A DNA stretch of 64,000 nt. Source: Amoebidium appalachense (Eukaryota > Ichthyosporea). A program made the position numbers and the translations under genes. The first letter of the stretch is position 1; each line of letters starts with the position of its first letter. Where the stretch lies: NCBI GenBank assembly GCA_963693365.1, contig CAVNZM010000004.1, forward strand, positions 4,340,001 through 4,404,000. Reading direction: 5' to 3'. Below are positions 46,829 to 64,000 of this stretch, one piece after another. The notes under the pieces are model-generated. The model made no database searches. It worked only from the letters and a program-made list of their open reading frames with translations, and was not told the DNA's origin.

Positions 46829-47074
46829 CTCCGAGCTCGGAGGGAGAGAGGGTTTGTGATTGGCTGAAAAAGCATCAAATACAAAAAAGCGATTTGATTC
46901 GTCGATAGGGTATCATTTCTTTTTTTTTTGGCGCGCGTCCAGGCCTGCAGGCTGCAGGCTGCAGGACTCCAGCCTTCACCAGTCTCTCCCCTATTGCTAG
47001 CACTCGCCAACCTTACTCTCCTCACCGCTCCCTCACGTTCTGTTTTCCCTACCTATTAGCCTAGCTTTAATACC

Positions 47075-47114
<40 letters not shown>

Positions 47115-47252
47115 TGCCGCCGCCCCTCCTACACCCTCACTCGCTGCCCAAGTGCAACTCCTCCGTTTCCGAACTGCAGAAAATGTTCATGTTTGAGCTC
47201 GTCTGAGTGGTCATGTCTTTGTTCCAACTTCTGCACCTGTGCACAAATCGCC
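44911..47252. other. intergenic region with hairpin and very long poly-G/poly-C
   Basis: No gene seen. C-runs 45622-45656, 45885-45910 and 45940-46011; G-rich 45729-45758; G-runs 46526-46580 and 46770-46829; C-run 47079-47114. TGATTGG at 46857-46863 lies about 390 bases upstream of the kinase ATG. Confidence 0.65.
45759..45870. repeat. hairpin flanked by poly-G and poly-C
   Basis: Arms 45759-45801 (GATGGCACA to CTACTCAT) and 45829-45870 (ATGAGTAGAG to TGTGCCATC) are near-perfect inverted copies around a 27-base loop. The left arm is preceded by a G-rich block and the right arm followed by a C-rich block, so the stem could extend by 30 bases or more. Confidence 0.88.
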
Positions 47253-53303
<6,051 letters not shown>

Positions 53304-55597
53304 AGACGACACCTGCACATTGAGCTCCTGGCTGCACACAGGCAAAAACATCCTCTAGGGACGAGTAGAGAAATCTTCCGTATTATGGTCTTGTGAAAAT
53401 TTGGCCCTAATCTTCCCCTCCTCCCCCCCCCCCCCCCCTCCCCCTCTCCCCTTTCTCCCCCCCTCCCCCCCCCCTCTCCCCTTTCTCCTCCCCCCCCCCC
53501 TCCCCTCCTTCCCCCCCCCTCCCCCGCTTCCCCTCCCCTCCTCCGCCCCCTGGGACGCAGCCCACACACAACCACACACATCCACGCGCACGCAGACATA
53601 CACGTATACACATCTCGTGTGGGTTTCATTGTTGTACATATCGCTTGTCATGATTCTATGTAGTTGTATGTATGGATTATCGTAGTGTATGTATGTACGT
53701 TGCGTAAATGAATGTGCGTGCTGTATGCCAGAGAGTTATTGTAGTAACCTTGTATGTATGCAAAACTAGTTATATTTATTGGAGTATTGTAAAGTGTAAC
53801 GCCGTGTATTCAAATCTACCATATATATGTATAGTAATTAATCCACTCACTGGCAGTTGCAGTTGCAGGACACTGGTAGAGCTCTGGGCGGGATCCGAGC
53901 CAGTTTTTATTAGAAGTACATAACATATTATTATTAAGGACCATGTATTAGAACTATACATGCATGTCTCACTTGAAAAGGGTTCTCAAAGTAATTTTTT
54001 CCGTTTTTTTTTTTCTTTTTGGTCATTCACGGTGGCCATGGGTACCGGTATTGGTTCACATTCAAGAGAAGTTCCCAAAAGCTTTTAAATTTAAATAAAA
54101 TAAAAAAACGATTATGATCGGCAGTAAACTGTTGCTGTACTAATTCTAATATCAATACACGGCACAGGATGCAGGTGGGTAATCAATACATGTGCTGAAT
54201 AATATCACTGGCTAGTGCTGCCGCTACTAACGGGTGCATCAAAAAAAAACGGTGCCGAACAGTGTCTGATTTACCACGATGCGTGCACACATGTAAGTTG
54301 CCTGGTGGGAATGCTTGTGTGTGCACGTGTGCATGCGTGTGTGTGTGACAGTGTGTGTGTGACTGTGTGTGTGTTTGCCACGGTGTGTGTGTGTGTGTGT
54401 GTATGTGTGTGTGTTCATGTAGGGGCGTGGGGGGAAAGGGGGATCATAAGGGGTTCGAGGCAGGGGGGGGGGGGGGGGGGAGGGGGGAGGGAGGGAATCT
54501 TGCTGGGGCTGGAGAAATTGACCTTTATTTGCAGGGGGAAGTCAACCCCCCTCCCCTCCCTCCCCCTCTCTCCCCCCACTCCTCCCCCTCCCCTCCCCCC
54601 CAATCCCCCCCTCCTCCCCCCCCCCCCCCCCCCCCCCCCCCTTCCCCCATACACACACACACCCCACCCGGGCCTCCCCCCCCAACCCTCTCCATAATAT
54701 TCCCCAGCCAACGTGTAACACAGCGCTTCCCCCCGGGCCAGATTTCGAGTAAGAGTCGCACAACCGGGTTGGTCGGCGGTGTCGACCGACCCGCCTACTA
54801 CGTGCTACCCCTGTGTGTTTGTGTGTGTGTGTGTGTGACGTCTCGGGCTGTGTGTGTGTGTGTGTGTGTGCGTGTGTGTGTGTGTGTCTGTGTGCGCGTG
54901 TGTGTATGTGTCTGTGTGCGTGTGCGTGTGTGTGTGTGCGTGTCACAGTGTGTGTGTGGGTGGGTGGGTGGGTGTGGGTGTGGGTGTGTCTGTGTGCGCT
55001 TGTGTGCGTGTACACCGTGTGTGTGTGTATGTGTGGGTGTGGGTGTGTCTGTGTGCGCTTGTGTGTGTGTGTGTGTGTGTGTATGTGTGTGTGTGGTCAG
55101 CACACGTGTGTGTGTGCGTGTGTGCGTGAGCGTGTGTGTGAGTACACGTGTGTGTAAACACGTGTGTGCGTGTGTGCGTGTGTGCGTGTGCGCGTGCGCG
55201 TGTACGTACGTGTGCAGATGTGATGATTCCAGGGCAGGCTCGTCGATCGTGCATCTGATTGGTGCAGACGACAATAAAAATCGAATTCGATGACGTCATT
55301 GTACCTTAAGCGGTTTATGATTAGTTCAGTATCATTGATGTAGTTCGGCGCTTTCCCCAGTTTACTGCAACAGCCGCACGCACTGATGGCAAGTTGGTCA
55401 TCATTCCAACGTGATTCCAGGAAAACATAAGTTTCTAGAACATTGCGAGGGTGAAACTCTGAAAACAACCACCTGTTTTTCAACATTGTAGAGTAGCTTT
55501 GCCTATTTGCGAAGAAAAAACGTGCAACTGAATTCGAAACTCACATGTAGCTATACGCGGCTATCTGCTTGTCGCTGTATAACACTAGTCCGCAAAA
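53304..55597. other. intergenic region, GT-rich, with CCAAT and CRE sites at its end
   Basis: No gene seen. C-rich 53420-53550, G-run 54463-54481, C-run 54618-54641, degenerate GT/GTGGGT repeat 54815-55210. CTGATTGG at 55255-55262 and TGACGTCA at 55291-55298 lie about 300-430 bases upstream of the small ORFs at 55.6-56.3 kb. Confidence 0.6.
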
Positions 55598-55723
55598 GTG
55601 CACTTGAAGAAGTTCGTTGTGACCGGTCTTTACACATTCACTCACCCTCGCTTCAAGGGTGAAAGAGTTTACCCACATGCATCAACTTCACATCTACCCA
55701 AGGCACACTTTACCTACGCAAAC

Positions 55724-55912
55724 ATGAGGATTGGCAACACTATAACGCGCAGACACTCGGGACGTTTAGAGAGTCCAAGCACGAGTCACTTAAACTACAG
55801 CAGCTCTAAGGGAACAAAGGATGCGGACACAAAACAGGCCCAGGTGGTGGCTGTGTGCTGTGCCATGTTGTGTTACGCTGCAGTCATTGTATACGGACAC
55901 ATGTGCTCATGA
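55724..55912 (+). CDS. possible 62-residue tail-anchored protein
   Basis: From the ATG at 55724; the same frame is open from 55598 but only with a GTG start. A Ser/Thr/Arg-rich N-terminus leads to a single C-terminal hydrophobic segment (VVAVCCAMLCYAAVIVYG), the pattern of a tail-anchored membrane protein. No family recognised. Support is only the frame and the upstream CCAAT/CRE pair; it may be a chance frame or one exon of a larger gene. Confidence 0.25.
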   Translation: MRIGNTITRRHSGRLESPSTSHLNYSSSKGTKDADTKQAQVVAVCCAMLCYAAVIVYGHMCS

Positions 55913-55981
55913 GTTGAAAGCGTCTCTCAACAGTTTTGACGGGGAAAAACAGTAAAATTAAACATACCTCTTTACGCACAG

Positions 55982-56263
55982 ATGACCTCCACCCGGAAAT
56001 GTCGCGAAACTAGTACTTTTTTCATCAAGTTGAACGAATACGCGAATGGAAAAAAAATCACATGTGCACCGTGCGGTTTTCAGCTCGAGCGGAAAGGAAT
56101 TGACGGCGGTGAGGTGGGAGCTACCGCTGACTCTATCGAGGGAAAAAATTTGGGGAACGTGAACAGGGGTGGAATCATCATGGCATCGTTTAGTGTGTCG
56201 AGGAAAAACACAAAATGCACGTTGAAAAGGAATGTGCGAGAATTATGTATGATTGGTTTGTAG
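55982..56263 (+). CDS. hypothetical 93-residue ORF
   Basis: ATG at 55982, free of simple repeats, Lys/Arg-rich with a CAPC pair (ITCAPCGF). It lies 69 bases after the preceding ORF stop. No domain recognised. It may be part of the same transcript as 55724-55912 or a chance frame. Confidence 0.25.
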   Translation: MTSTRKCRETSTFFIKLNEYANGKKITCAPCGFQLERKGIDGGEVGATADSIEGKNLGNVNRGGIIMASFSVSRKNTKCTLKRNVRELCMIGL

Positions 56264-57826
56264 CTGACGTCCCAACCTTTTGAAACGAAGTTTTTCGAAG
56301 GACCAGAAACGCAGTTAAGGGACAGTGCAGCATCAGTGATAAGCAGCAGTTGCTTTGCATGTTGTGTGCATGCATCTGTTACTCAGTATATACGTTCATT
56401 GTTTAACATGACGAAGTTAGGCTGCTGGTCCAAGGAAAGAACCTGTTTGTGAGGCAACTAGGCCTGCAAGGGTTCGCTTAGTGTATGCAGGGAGGTGTTA
56501 ACGCCAGTTAGATGGATTATCGAACGAATGATGTGTTGGTACGCTACTTGTATACTCTTCACTCTCATATACCTATGTTTAGGGGAGCTGGTATGGTAGA
56601 AAGATTCGGCAAAAATATATCCCTCTACGCTGCAGGTATAATTTTCACTGCTATATACGTATGTATAGGGGAGCTGTAGAAAGAACTGGCAAGAATAATC
56701 CTCTGGCCGCATTCTTCTACATCATGCAAAAGATTGAAACATCTCAGGCTGGTCCAGGTTACAATCTAAGTATGCCTGCTAAATCTACAGTCGTGTAAAA
56801 TTTCTCCTCCCCCCCTCCCCCCCCCCCCCCCCCCCCCGAATGGCTTGGGCCCCCTCTGAGAATGGGCTCTGCTTCTTTTTCATACTGTGCGTGTTGCTGA
56901 TGTTGCATACTCGAGTGTTTGCTTTTGCCTGTGTCTTGCTCCGTGTTCCTCATCGTGTACTTGTACATCATACCGCGTTCCGCATTCTAACCCCCCCCTC
57001 CACCCCCCCCCCCCCCCCCCCCCCCCCCCCTCGCTCTCTCTCTCTGGAGTGCACTTTATGACCGCCAGACCCCTTTTGCATTCGTTAAGTGTGTTTTGTG
57101 AGTCATATATGTATATATAAATATATATGCGTCCACTATTTGGTTGAATATTACTGCTTTTAGAGTTTCCTTGAGTGCTGTAAATATGTTTAGACTCGTA
57201 TGTACATGTATATGTATACAGAAGTGCTTTATTGTTTGAAACCGGAACGGTGTAGTTGTGTCTTCCCAACACAAGGCTTGACATGCCACCAAAAAGTGCC
57301 AGGCTGATTTATTAGATTTTGTGCATGACTACTTGAAATTTTGGTTTGCATTTCAGTGGTTCTGTGTATGTTAACAGCGACTGCACGATGGGCGAAGTGT
57401 ATATATAGGCTTGGATTTTAACCACGGTGGCATAGTCAACGTCATGCCTGGTTCTGATCGAGATGAACCATGTCACGCATCGCAAGTGCGCTTCAGTACA
57501 ACATGGTACTCTGTTCGAACCCACCGTTCGCATAGAATACGGTTCTGAAACTGACGGCCATGGATGGAGTGGCCGAGGAGTAAAAAGACGATCACTACGA
57601 CGGACCTTGAAAAAGGAATGCCGTGCATGTGCCGTGCTTTGTTTTTCATACGTACATGTCGACGTTACAAAGCACAGCCGTGTACCACGTAATTTCATAT
57701 ATATATGTCGATGCTTAGAATTGTACATGTGCGAGTGCTGGTACGGGGTGGAAAAGGGGGCACGAAGGTGGACTTACACTCGGAAGGCAGAGAAAGTGAT
57801 GGTGGAAGAGGAGGGGTGGTACAGGT

Positions 57827-57857
<31 letters not shown>

Positions 57858-58330
57858 GGGGGGGGGGGGAGGGGGGGGGGGATTTTTAGGATCACAACCC
57901 GGTTCAGAATTGAAGGTTTGCTTTTGCCAGTCACACCCAACAGAGATACGTTAACAGGATATAGCTGTAGGGTTGAACATGTATTTATTTTATAATACTA
58001 AATGGAACTGTGGGGGGAAGAACTTAGGTAGATTGCTATACAACTACCAGCACTGCTGGTGCATGCAAGAAGTACATGCATGCATATCGCATCCGTTAAT
58101 GTTTGTGCTATCTGTATTTATGCTCTGTTTTGTGTGTTCAACAATCACTGTATGCATGTCCCTGTATGAGCAGTCTACGTGTGTGCAGTGCATGTTGCTT
58201 ATGTAGCAACCAAAGTTACCTTCTCCAGAAATATCCAGCCTGTGTGTCTGCATGTGCATGTGTCTCTGTGTGGTGTGTGACTGTACAAATGATGTGTTTT
58301 TTCACCTACACCCCTTCTACACCTCTCTCT
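56264..58330. other. intergenic region with SINE copy and a short tandem duplication
   Basis: Two diverged units at about 56556-56625 and 56634-56700 share CACT, TATATAC, TATGT, TAGGGGAGCTG and GTAGAAAGA. C-runs at 56820-56837 and 57004-57030; G-run 57841-57869. The frame at 57463-57954 ends in the G-run and has no domain; not called. Confidence 0.55.
56840..57003 (+). mobile_element. SINE-like dispersed repeat, body and poly-C end
   Basis: TGGCTTGGGCCCCCTCTGAG, AATGGGCTCTGCTTC, then TGATGTTGCATACTCGAGTG and CGCGTTCCGCATTCTAA, then C-rich DNA. It is closest to the copy at 18933 but without the tRNA-like head, which is replaced by a C-run. Confidence 0.65.
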
Positions 58331-58492
58331 CTACTCCCAGTTTGCATTATCCATGAGGTAGTTTGCAGCCAGAGTCTCGTTCTTGTCGCACGTGAGGTAC
58401 GCCTCGATGGCTTGCTCCCGGCTGAACCCAAGCGCCACAAGCTGAATGACGTGTGTGTGTGTGGGGGGGGGGGGGGGGGGGGGAGGCGGGGG

Positions 58493-58582
<90 letters not shown>

Positions 58583-59112
58583 GGTGGGGGGGGGGGGGGG
58601 GGGGGGAGGGGAGAGTGAAATCAGAAAAAGCTTCCACACCACCTAAGCCTACTAATTATGACATAAGTCCGTTTATGTCCAAAGAGATCGCGACAAGCAA
58701 CGACAGATACTGACCACCTATCTCCCCCTTTCCGGTCATTATTAGCTAGAAAAGAGGTTTATGTTTCTTTTTCTTTGTCAAAGGGTACCTGGATTGGTGC
58801 TCGTGAAAAATAAAATCTTTAGGAGTAATATGGTATTGCATTATGTGTAATCTTATTTAATTCTTCTTTATTTTTATTTATTTATTGATTTCTATTTTTT
58901 ATTTTTATTCATTATTTTTTTGTTGTTGTTGTGTGTGTGTGTGTGTGTTTGGGGGGGGGGGGGGGGGGGGGGTATTACAAAACGGAGGCAGCTGGAGTGG
59001 GTGGGGTAGTGTGTGTGTTTTTTTTACGCGAGTCTGCGAGTCAAGAGGTGAAAATGTGTGCATGCGCGCCCATGTTAGTGTGCGATTCTCTGCTTGTGTG
59101 TGTGCAGTGCAT

Positions 59113-59148
<36 letters not shown>

Positions 59149-59270
59149 ATGTCCATGTGCACGTGCGTGTGTGAGTGAGTGAGTGTGCGAGTGTGTGAGT
59201 GTGTGTGTGCGTATATCCGTGTATCCGTGTGTGTGTGTGTGTGTGTGTGTTTGAGAGGCGGCGGCGACCG

Positions 59271-59316
<46 letters not shown>

Positions 59317-59455
59317 GCCATACCCGATCAATAGCCTCCTTCTCCTGGGGGGTGACAGACAGCACACGGGTGCCAGGGGGCCCAACTTGGCGGCTGTAGG
59401 TGGTGTCGTTGAGAGCAGCTAGGAACTCCTCCTGGTTGGCACTCACCAGCTGTAC

Positions 59456-59518
<63 letters not shown>

Positions 59519-59729
59519 CTGGGCGTGTGCCTAGGCGCGCGGCGCGTATGCGTGTGTGAACGAAAGCTAGGAATGGGGGTTGACCGGAAGGCATGGATAG
59601 GTAGGGAACGAGAGGGGCAGGAGAGGATGAGAGGATATGTGGGGTGAAAAAGTGAAAGAACAGGAAGGTGGGCCGACAGGGGTGGGAGGATGGGGTGGGT
59701 GGGTGGTCTTCTTTTTTTTTTTTTTTTTT

Positions 59730-59776
<47 letters not shown>

Positions 59777-60056
59777 ATTTCAGCGTTATTGAAGACACCA
59801 TGAATCGACAAAGATCACAACAGGAACATCTGCAAAAAAGGACTTCGGGAGCCGCGTGCACGCGTGCCTGAACCCCTTTCTCTGAATCAGTGCGTGTGCT
59901 TGTGAGTGCAGGTGTCTGTTTTTGCGCCTGCAGGCACGCAGCCAAGCTTGTGCCTTTCTACCGGCTTTTGTATCTGTGGCTTGTGTATCTGTGCGTGCAC
60001 GTATTATGTAGGTGTGCATCTGTTGTGTGTCAGTATCCAGGTGTGTGCGCGCGCGC

Positions 60057-60144
<88 letters not shown>

Positions 60145-60519
60145 TGTGTGTGCGTCTGCGTGTGCGTGTATGTTCGTGTGTGTCGGGAGAATTTCATACG
60201 CGGATGAAGTCTGGAGACTGGCGGCCCATCTCCTCGAGGAAGGGGCGCAGCAGCATGGGGTTTTGCTGCAGCAGCATGCGCATCTGCAGGAAGTTCTCGT
60301 GGTCTGCTAGGTGCGCAAACGGGCCTGGGGGCAGAATATGGGTGAGATAGGTTGCCTAAAATAAATAAATAAATAAATAAATAAATAAAGCAAAGGGGAG
60401 ATAGAAGGAGAGAGAGAAATAATAGGGAACATCTGTACATGTGTGTGTGTCGCGGTGGCCATGGCGGGATTGGTGGTGGTGGCGGCGGTGGTGTGTGTGC
60501 ATGTGTGTGCATGTGTGTT

Positions 60520-60564
<45 letters not shown>

Positions 60565-60993
60565 ATGTGTGTGTGTGTGTCGCGCTTGGATGAACTGTGA
60601 GTACAGGAGTAATGGTAGGGTAGTGTGTAGATGAAGCATTAAATGTGTGTGATGGGGGTTCGAAAGCCCATGCTGGCACCGGGGGGGGGGGGGGGGGAGA
60701 CGATCAATGAAGGGTACATCGTTTTCAAGTTTGGCCATGCCCAATACACACACAACCAGACAACATCACGTGCTCCCCTAACCATCTGTTTAACACTCGC
60801 CATTTTCACCTGAAATATATCGAGTGATCCATTTACGCCATTAACCAGCACGCACAAACATAGAAAGCTATCTACATCCGGTACATCCGGACATAAACAC
60901 ATATAACAGATAACCACCACCGAACTACAATTACCGCAGCAAAGTGAGTCAGGGTGCACACAAACATAACAAGACAGGGTACTGCGTGCTGGT

Positions 60994-61058
<65 letters not shown>

Positions 61059-61478
61059 GCCACTTTCCCAACACAAAACACCCACCCACCAGCACCCACA
61101 CCCACACCCACACCCACGTGCACATACCACTGCCTGCTGGGGGTTCTGCAGCTGCCTGGGCTGGTGCTGGTGCCGGTACTGCATAGAGGACAGACCGGAT
61201 GTGAGCACATAGTGACATCCCCCCCCCCCCCCCCCCCCCCCCCTCCCCCCCCCCCTCCCCCCCCCCCTCTCCCTTCCCCCCCTACCTTCCCCTCGCTGTC
61301 GCCGCCGTTTTGCCACAATACACATTTGCATGCTCTCCGCTCCCTTCGATGTGTGCTCCCCACGGTTCACATTGACAAACCACAACATCAAACACACCAC
61401 CGAGTGTCCGACCTCGAACTACCCCCCTCCCTCCCCCCCTCCCCTTTCTTTCCCTTCCCCCCCCTCTCTCTCTCTCTC

Positions 61479-61572
<94 letters not shown>

Positions 61573-61665
61573 TCCCACCCCTTACAACATGAATCTGGCT
61601 GCAATACTGACGCTGGTTCATCCTCCCTCCATCCAATCAAAAAGTAGCCCCCCCCCCCCCCAAAA

Positions 61666-61731
<66 letters not shown>

Positions 61732-61732
61732 C

Positions 61733-61783
<51 letters not shown>

Positions 61784-62012
61784 GCACACTTCTACTCATC
61801 GCTACCCATGGCCTGGAAACCCAAGCCAGGACACAGGCCATATGCGAACAACATCCCACAAAGTCACCCCATCACGTTTAACGTGTGCAACCACACCATG
61901 CCCACACCCAAACCAACACTCAAACCCGGGTACACCCCCCGCACCACCCACACATTAGATTAGCTCGATATACACGCTTTCTCCACTTCAGAGCTGTAAC
62001 CCACCGCACCCT

Positions 62013-62049
<37 letters not shown>

Positions 62050-62590
62050 CGGCCCCTCGCTATGGTGCCTCAAGGCTGAAGCCCTCCAAAATTGAAAAAT
62101 TTTAAATAAAAAAAAATTCCCAACGGCGGATTTGAAAACTCTTTGGATGGATCGAAAGGTCTCATCGAGATCTGTCGAATGACACACAAAACACAAAATG
62201 AGCCATTTTGACCCCCCTCTGGCTCGACCCGGCCCGGCCCGATTACGTCATCAGAGCCTTCCGACCCGACCCGAGTCGGGTCACCCTGGGCCAAACTTGG
62301 GGCCTCTGCCCCTCGAGGAGGGGAGGGGTTTGAATGCGGAACACGGTACAGGGGGGGGGGGGGGGGGGGGGAGCACACGGTGTCACACACGTGGCACAAA
62401 CACGGACAAACACACACACACGTAGACGCACACATGTACATGCACACACATACACCACACACATGAACATATTACTGGCGGGCCGGACCGGCAGTACGGG
62501 TCCAGCTGGGCATATATAAGTAGCTCCCCAATCGCCCCTCTCCCCCCCCCCCCCCCCCCCTCTCCGCCCCCCCCTTCCCCTCCCCCCTTG

Positions 62591-62681
<91 letters not shown>

Positions 62682-62773
62682 CACACGCACACACACGTCC
62701 CCCCCCCCCCCCCCCCCTTCCCACGGCCTCTCCGCCCGCCCCCCCCTTCCCCACCTTCCCCCACCCCTCTTGC

Positions 62774-62858
<85 letters not shown>

Positions 62859-63588
62859 CGACAGACACAGACACATAGGTGGACACATGTGATTCAGCTG
62901 CAGCCCCATATATGGTTGAACTCGCACCCGGCCCGGACCGGGATTGATGGATAAACGATGGATAACAACGGGTCTGAAATTTAACCCCCTAGGGGGGTTC
63001 TTGATGTCGATGCAAATATCTCAATAAATTTTGCGAATTTTGAATTCTGAAAATTTTTTAACCAGGAAGTCGATGGCGCTGAGCACGTAGAACATCTTAT
63101 TTTTGTTATAGCACCCCTCCTTCATTGTTATCCAGAAAAGCGCCAATTTGGGGTCAATTAGTAAAACTTCAAATTTTCAAACCAAAATTTCAAGGTGTTC
63201 TCGCTGTGGCGCTGGGCAAGTATCCGGGTGCATTTGAAGTAGACATCAAGACGGACATTTTGACGTGTCCATTTCTCAAATATCTCGATTCTATGGGGAG
63301 CGACATGCCCTAGATTGGAGGCGATTTTGAGGTCTGAAATTGGATGCGATCAGGCTTGAGGCACCATACCTGCATCCCTCTTCGCCCACCTTCCTCCCTC
63401 TTATCCTTCCCTGCACCGCCCCCCCCCCCCCCCCCTCCGTCCCCCCCAAAACCAAAAAAAAGACAACAAAAAAAAAAGAAAGAAAGAAAAGAAAAGAAAC
63501 ACCCACCTGCTGCTGGGGTCTGAGCTGGTGCCTGGGGGGCAGGCTGGCGAGGCTGCTGCAGGGACTGTCTGACGTGGTCGGGGATGCC
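58331..63588 (-). CDS. RAD23: RAD23 ubiquitin-shuttle and repair protein, 5' part beyond window
   Basis: RAD23 carries ubiquitinated proteins to the proteasome and stabilises XPC/Rad4 in nucleotide excision repair. Exons on the minus strand: 63588-63507, 61178-61128, 60324-60200, 59449-59324 and 58441-58331; phases 1, 1, 0 and 0 all fit. The first exon here starts GIPDHVRQ, the end of UBA1, then a Pro/Gln/Ala linker. Exon 3 and the start of exon 4 form the XPC-binding (STI1) domain: [20 protein letters not shown] and [11 protein letters not shown]. Then [37 protein letters not shown], the diagnostic UBA2, and the stop at 58331. The ubiquitin-like domain and most of UBA1 must lie beyond 64000. 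Introns of 0.7-2.3 kb are filled with simple repeats. Confidence 0.93.
58456..60580. repeat. (GT)n and poly-G tracts in RAD23 3' introns
   Basis: G-run 58462-58482; (GT)n 58495-58579; G-run 58950-58971; (GT)n 59108-59147 and 59228-59250; G-run 59272-59314; (GT)n 59457-59517; T-run 59710-59739 joined to G-run 59740-59775; (GT)n 60059-60140 and 60515-60580. In the transcript these are CA and C tracts. Confidence 0.95.
60358..60388. repeat. (AAAT)n microsatellite
   Basis: About seven AAAT units directly upstream (transcript-wise) of the XPC-binding exon of RAD23. Confidence 0.95.
62059..62186 (+). repeat. diverged dispersed repeat, inverted relative to 63265-63372
   Basis: TATGGTGCCTCAAGGCTGA, CCAAAATTGAAAA and TCGAGAT in order match the minus strand of 63265-63372 (TATGGTGCCTCAAGCCTGA, CCAATTTCAGA, TCGAGATATTTGAG). 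Both are in the RAD23 intron and free of microsatellite. Confidence 0.45.
62327..62348 (-). mobile_element. SINE-like repeat, 3' terminus only
   Basis: The minus strand reads TACCGTGTTCCGCATTCAAA followed by CCCC, identical in pattern to the 3' ends at 18933 and 56840. Only about 22 bases are present. Confidence 0.35.
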
Positions 63589-63944
63589 CTGAAAGTGTGA
63601 GAAAGGTGAGCAACAACAACCCCCCCCCAAACACACACACACACCACCACCACCACCACCACCCCACAAAAAAAAATCAAATGGGAAAAAAAAAAAGAAC
63701 TCTCACCCTCCCCCCAGGCCCACACGCAACACACACCCCACCAATCACCACCACTACCGCACCGGCACTTGCACGAGCACACGCACATGCAGGGATAGCG
63801 CCCGTGCGCACACACACCACCCACCAGATCCCCCCCCCCCCCCCCCCCCCCCCCCCAAGCGCACTGTATCATAGCACGTTGCTTCCTACTGGTATTATCA
63901 TATTTATCGATAATACTATCATCAATCATCATTTTCACTACTCA

Positions 63945-64000
63945 TATGAGAGGGGATGAGAATGTGTTATAGAGTGCGAAGCACATCTTCATAACGGGCA
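63945..64000 (-). mobile_element. SINE-like dispersed repeat, cut by window edge
   Basis: The minus strand reads TGCCCGTTATGAAGATGTG, CTTCGCACTCTATAACACATTC, the 3' part of the family; the remainder lies beyond the window. Confidence 0.55.

Larger units (their letters stand above)
60997..62860. repeat. poly-C, poly-A and (CA)n tracts in RAD23 intron
   Basis: C-run of about 59 bases at 60998-61056; C-runs 61219-61242 and 61481-61520; (CA)n 61521-61539 then A-run to 61567; C-run and (CA)n 61648-61728; C-run 61735-61769; C-run 62013-62047; (CA)n 62593-62676 and 62776-62857. Bias is now C/CA on the plus strand, opposite to 58.4-60.7 kb. Confidence 0.95.

Noticed and set aside
57424-57528. Possible tRNA: ACGGTGG and CCACCGT could pair, with GTTCGAA between
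   Set aside because: The T-stem does not pair around GTTCGAA and no anticodon arm fits, so the acceptor match is likely chance.

Overview
The window is nuclear DNA of a eukaryote. Genes are split by GT-AG introns, proteins such as RAD23 and dipeptidyl peptidase III are present, and a non-LTR retrotransposon and SINE-like elements lie between them. The lineage cannot be fixed from the sequence. A unicellular protist or alga is my guess, because the genes are compact and secreted and regulatory proteins are lineage-specific. The striking feature is the amount of simple sequence: dozens of (CA)n/(GT)n arrays and pure C or G runs of 20-75 bases fill most introns and many spacers. Most of the long open frames in the window (poly His-Thr, Cys-Val, Pro or Gly) are translations of these repeats, not genes.

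Layout. 1-1144 (-): 5' part of DPP3, running off the left edge. 2063-8509 (+): five-exon gene for a membrane-anchored, probably all-helical protein; it shares a CCAAT-box-rich divergent promoter with DPP3. 8510-12055: spacer with microsatellites. 12056-12982 (-): intronless orphan protein with a PP1-docking RVxF motif. 15114-24278 (+): long gene of at least ten short exons for a disordered Ser/Pro/Arg-rich protein of unknown function, whose introns carry three SINE copies. 26535-28334 (+): secreted fasciclin-domain protein broken by six apparent single-base losses. 32322-34664 (-): coiled coil, KCTD-type BTB and beta-propeller protein with three apparent frameshifts. 35211-35590: giant inverted repeat built from a 15-base palindrome. 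37.9-41.4 kb: MITE-like elements around a 5'-truncated LINE (38407-40393, -). 42069-44910 (+): secreted Cys-rich protein made by tandem duplication of an exon with its intron. 47253-53303 (+): six-exon protein kinase. 55.6-56.3 kb: two small doubtful ORFs behind a CCAAT/CRE promoter. 58331 to beyond the right edge (-): RAD23.

The genes have no obvious shared pathway. RAD23 (ubiquitin shuttle and DNA repair), DPP3 (cytosolic peptidase), a kinase, a PP1-binding protein and a BTB protein are housekeeping or regulatory. The fasciclin and Cys-rich proteins are secreted. Shared features are a CTGATTGG-type (inverted CCAAT) motif upstream of most genes, and (CA)n tracts that run directly into 3' splice sites. 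No previously undescribed defence or biosynthetic system is evident. The most unusual material is the tRNA-headed SINE family with poly(C) ends, the large hairpins, the strand-polarised C/CA and G/GT domains, and the clustered frameshifts.
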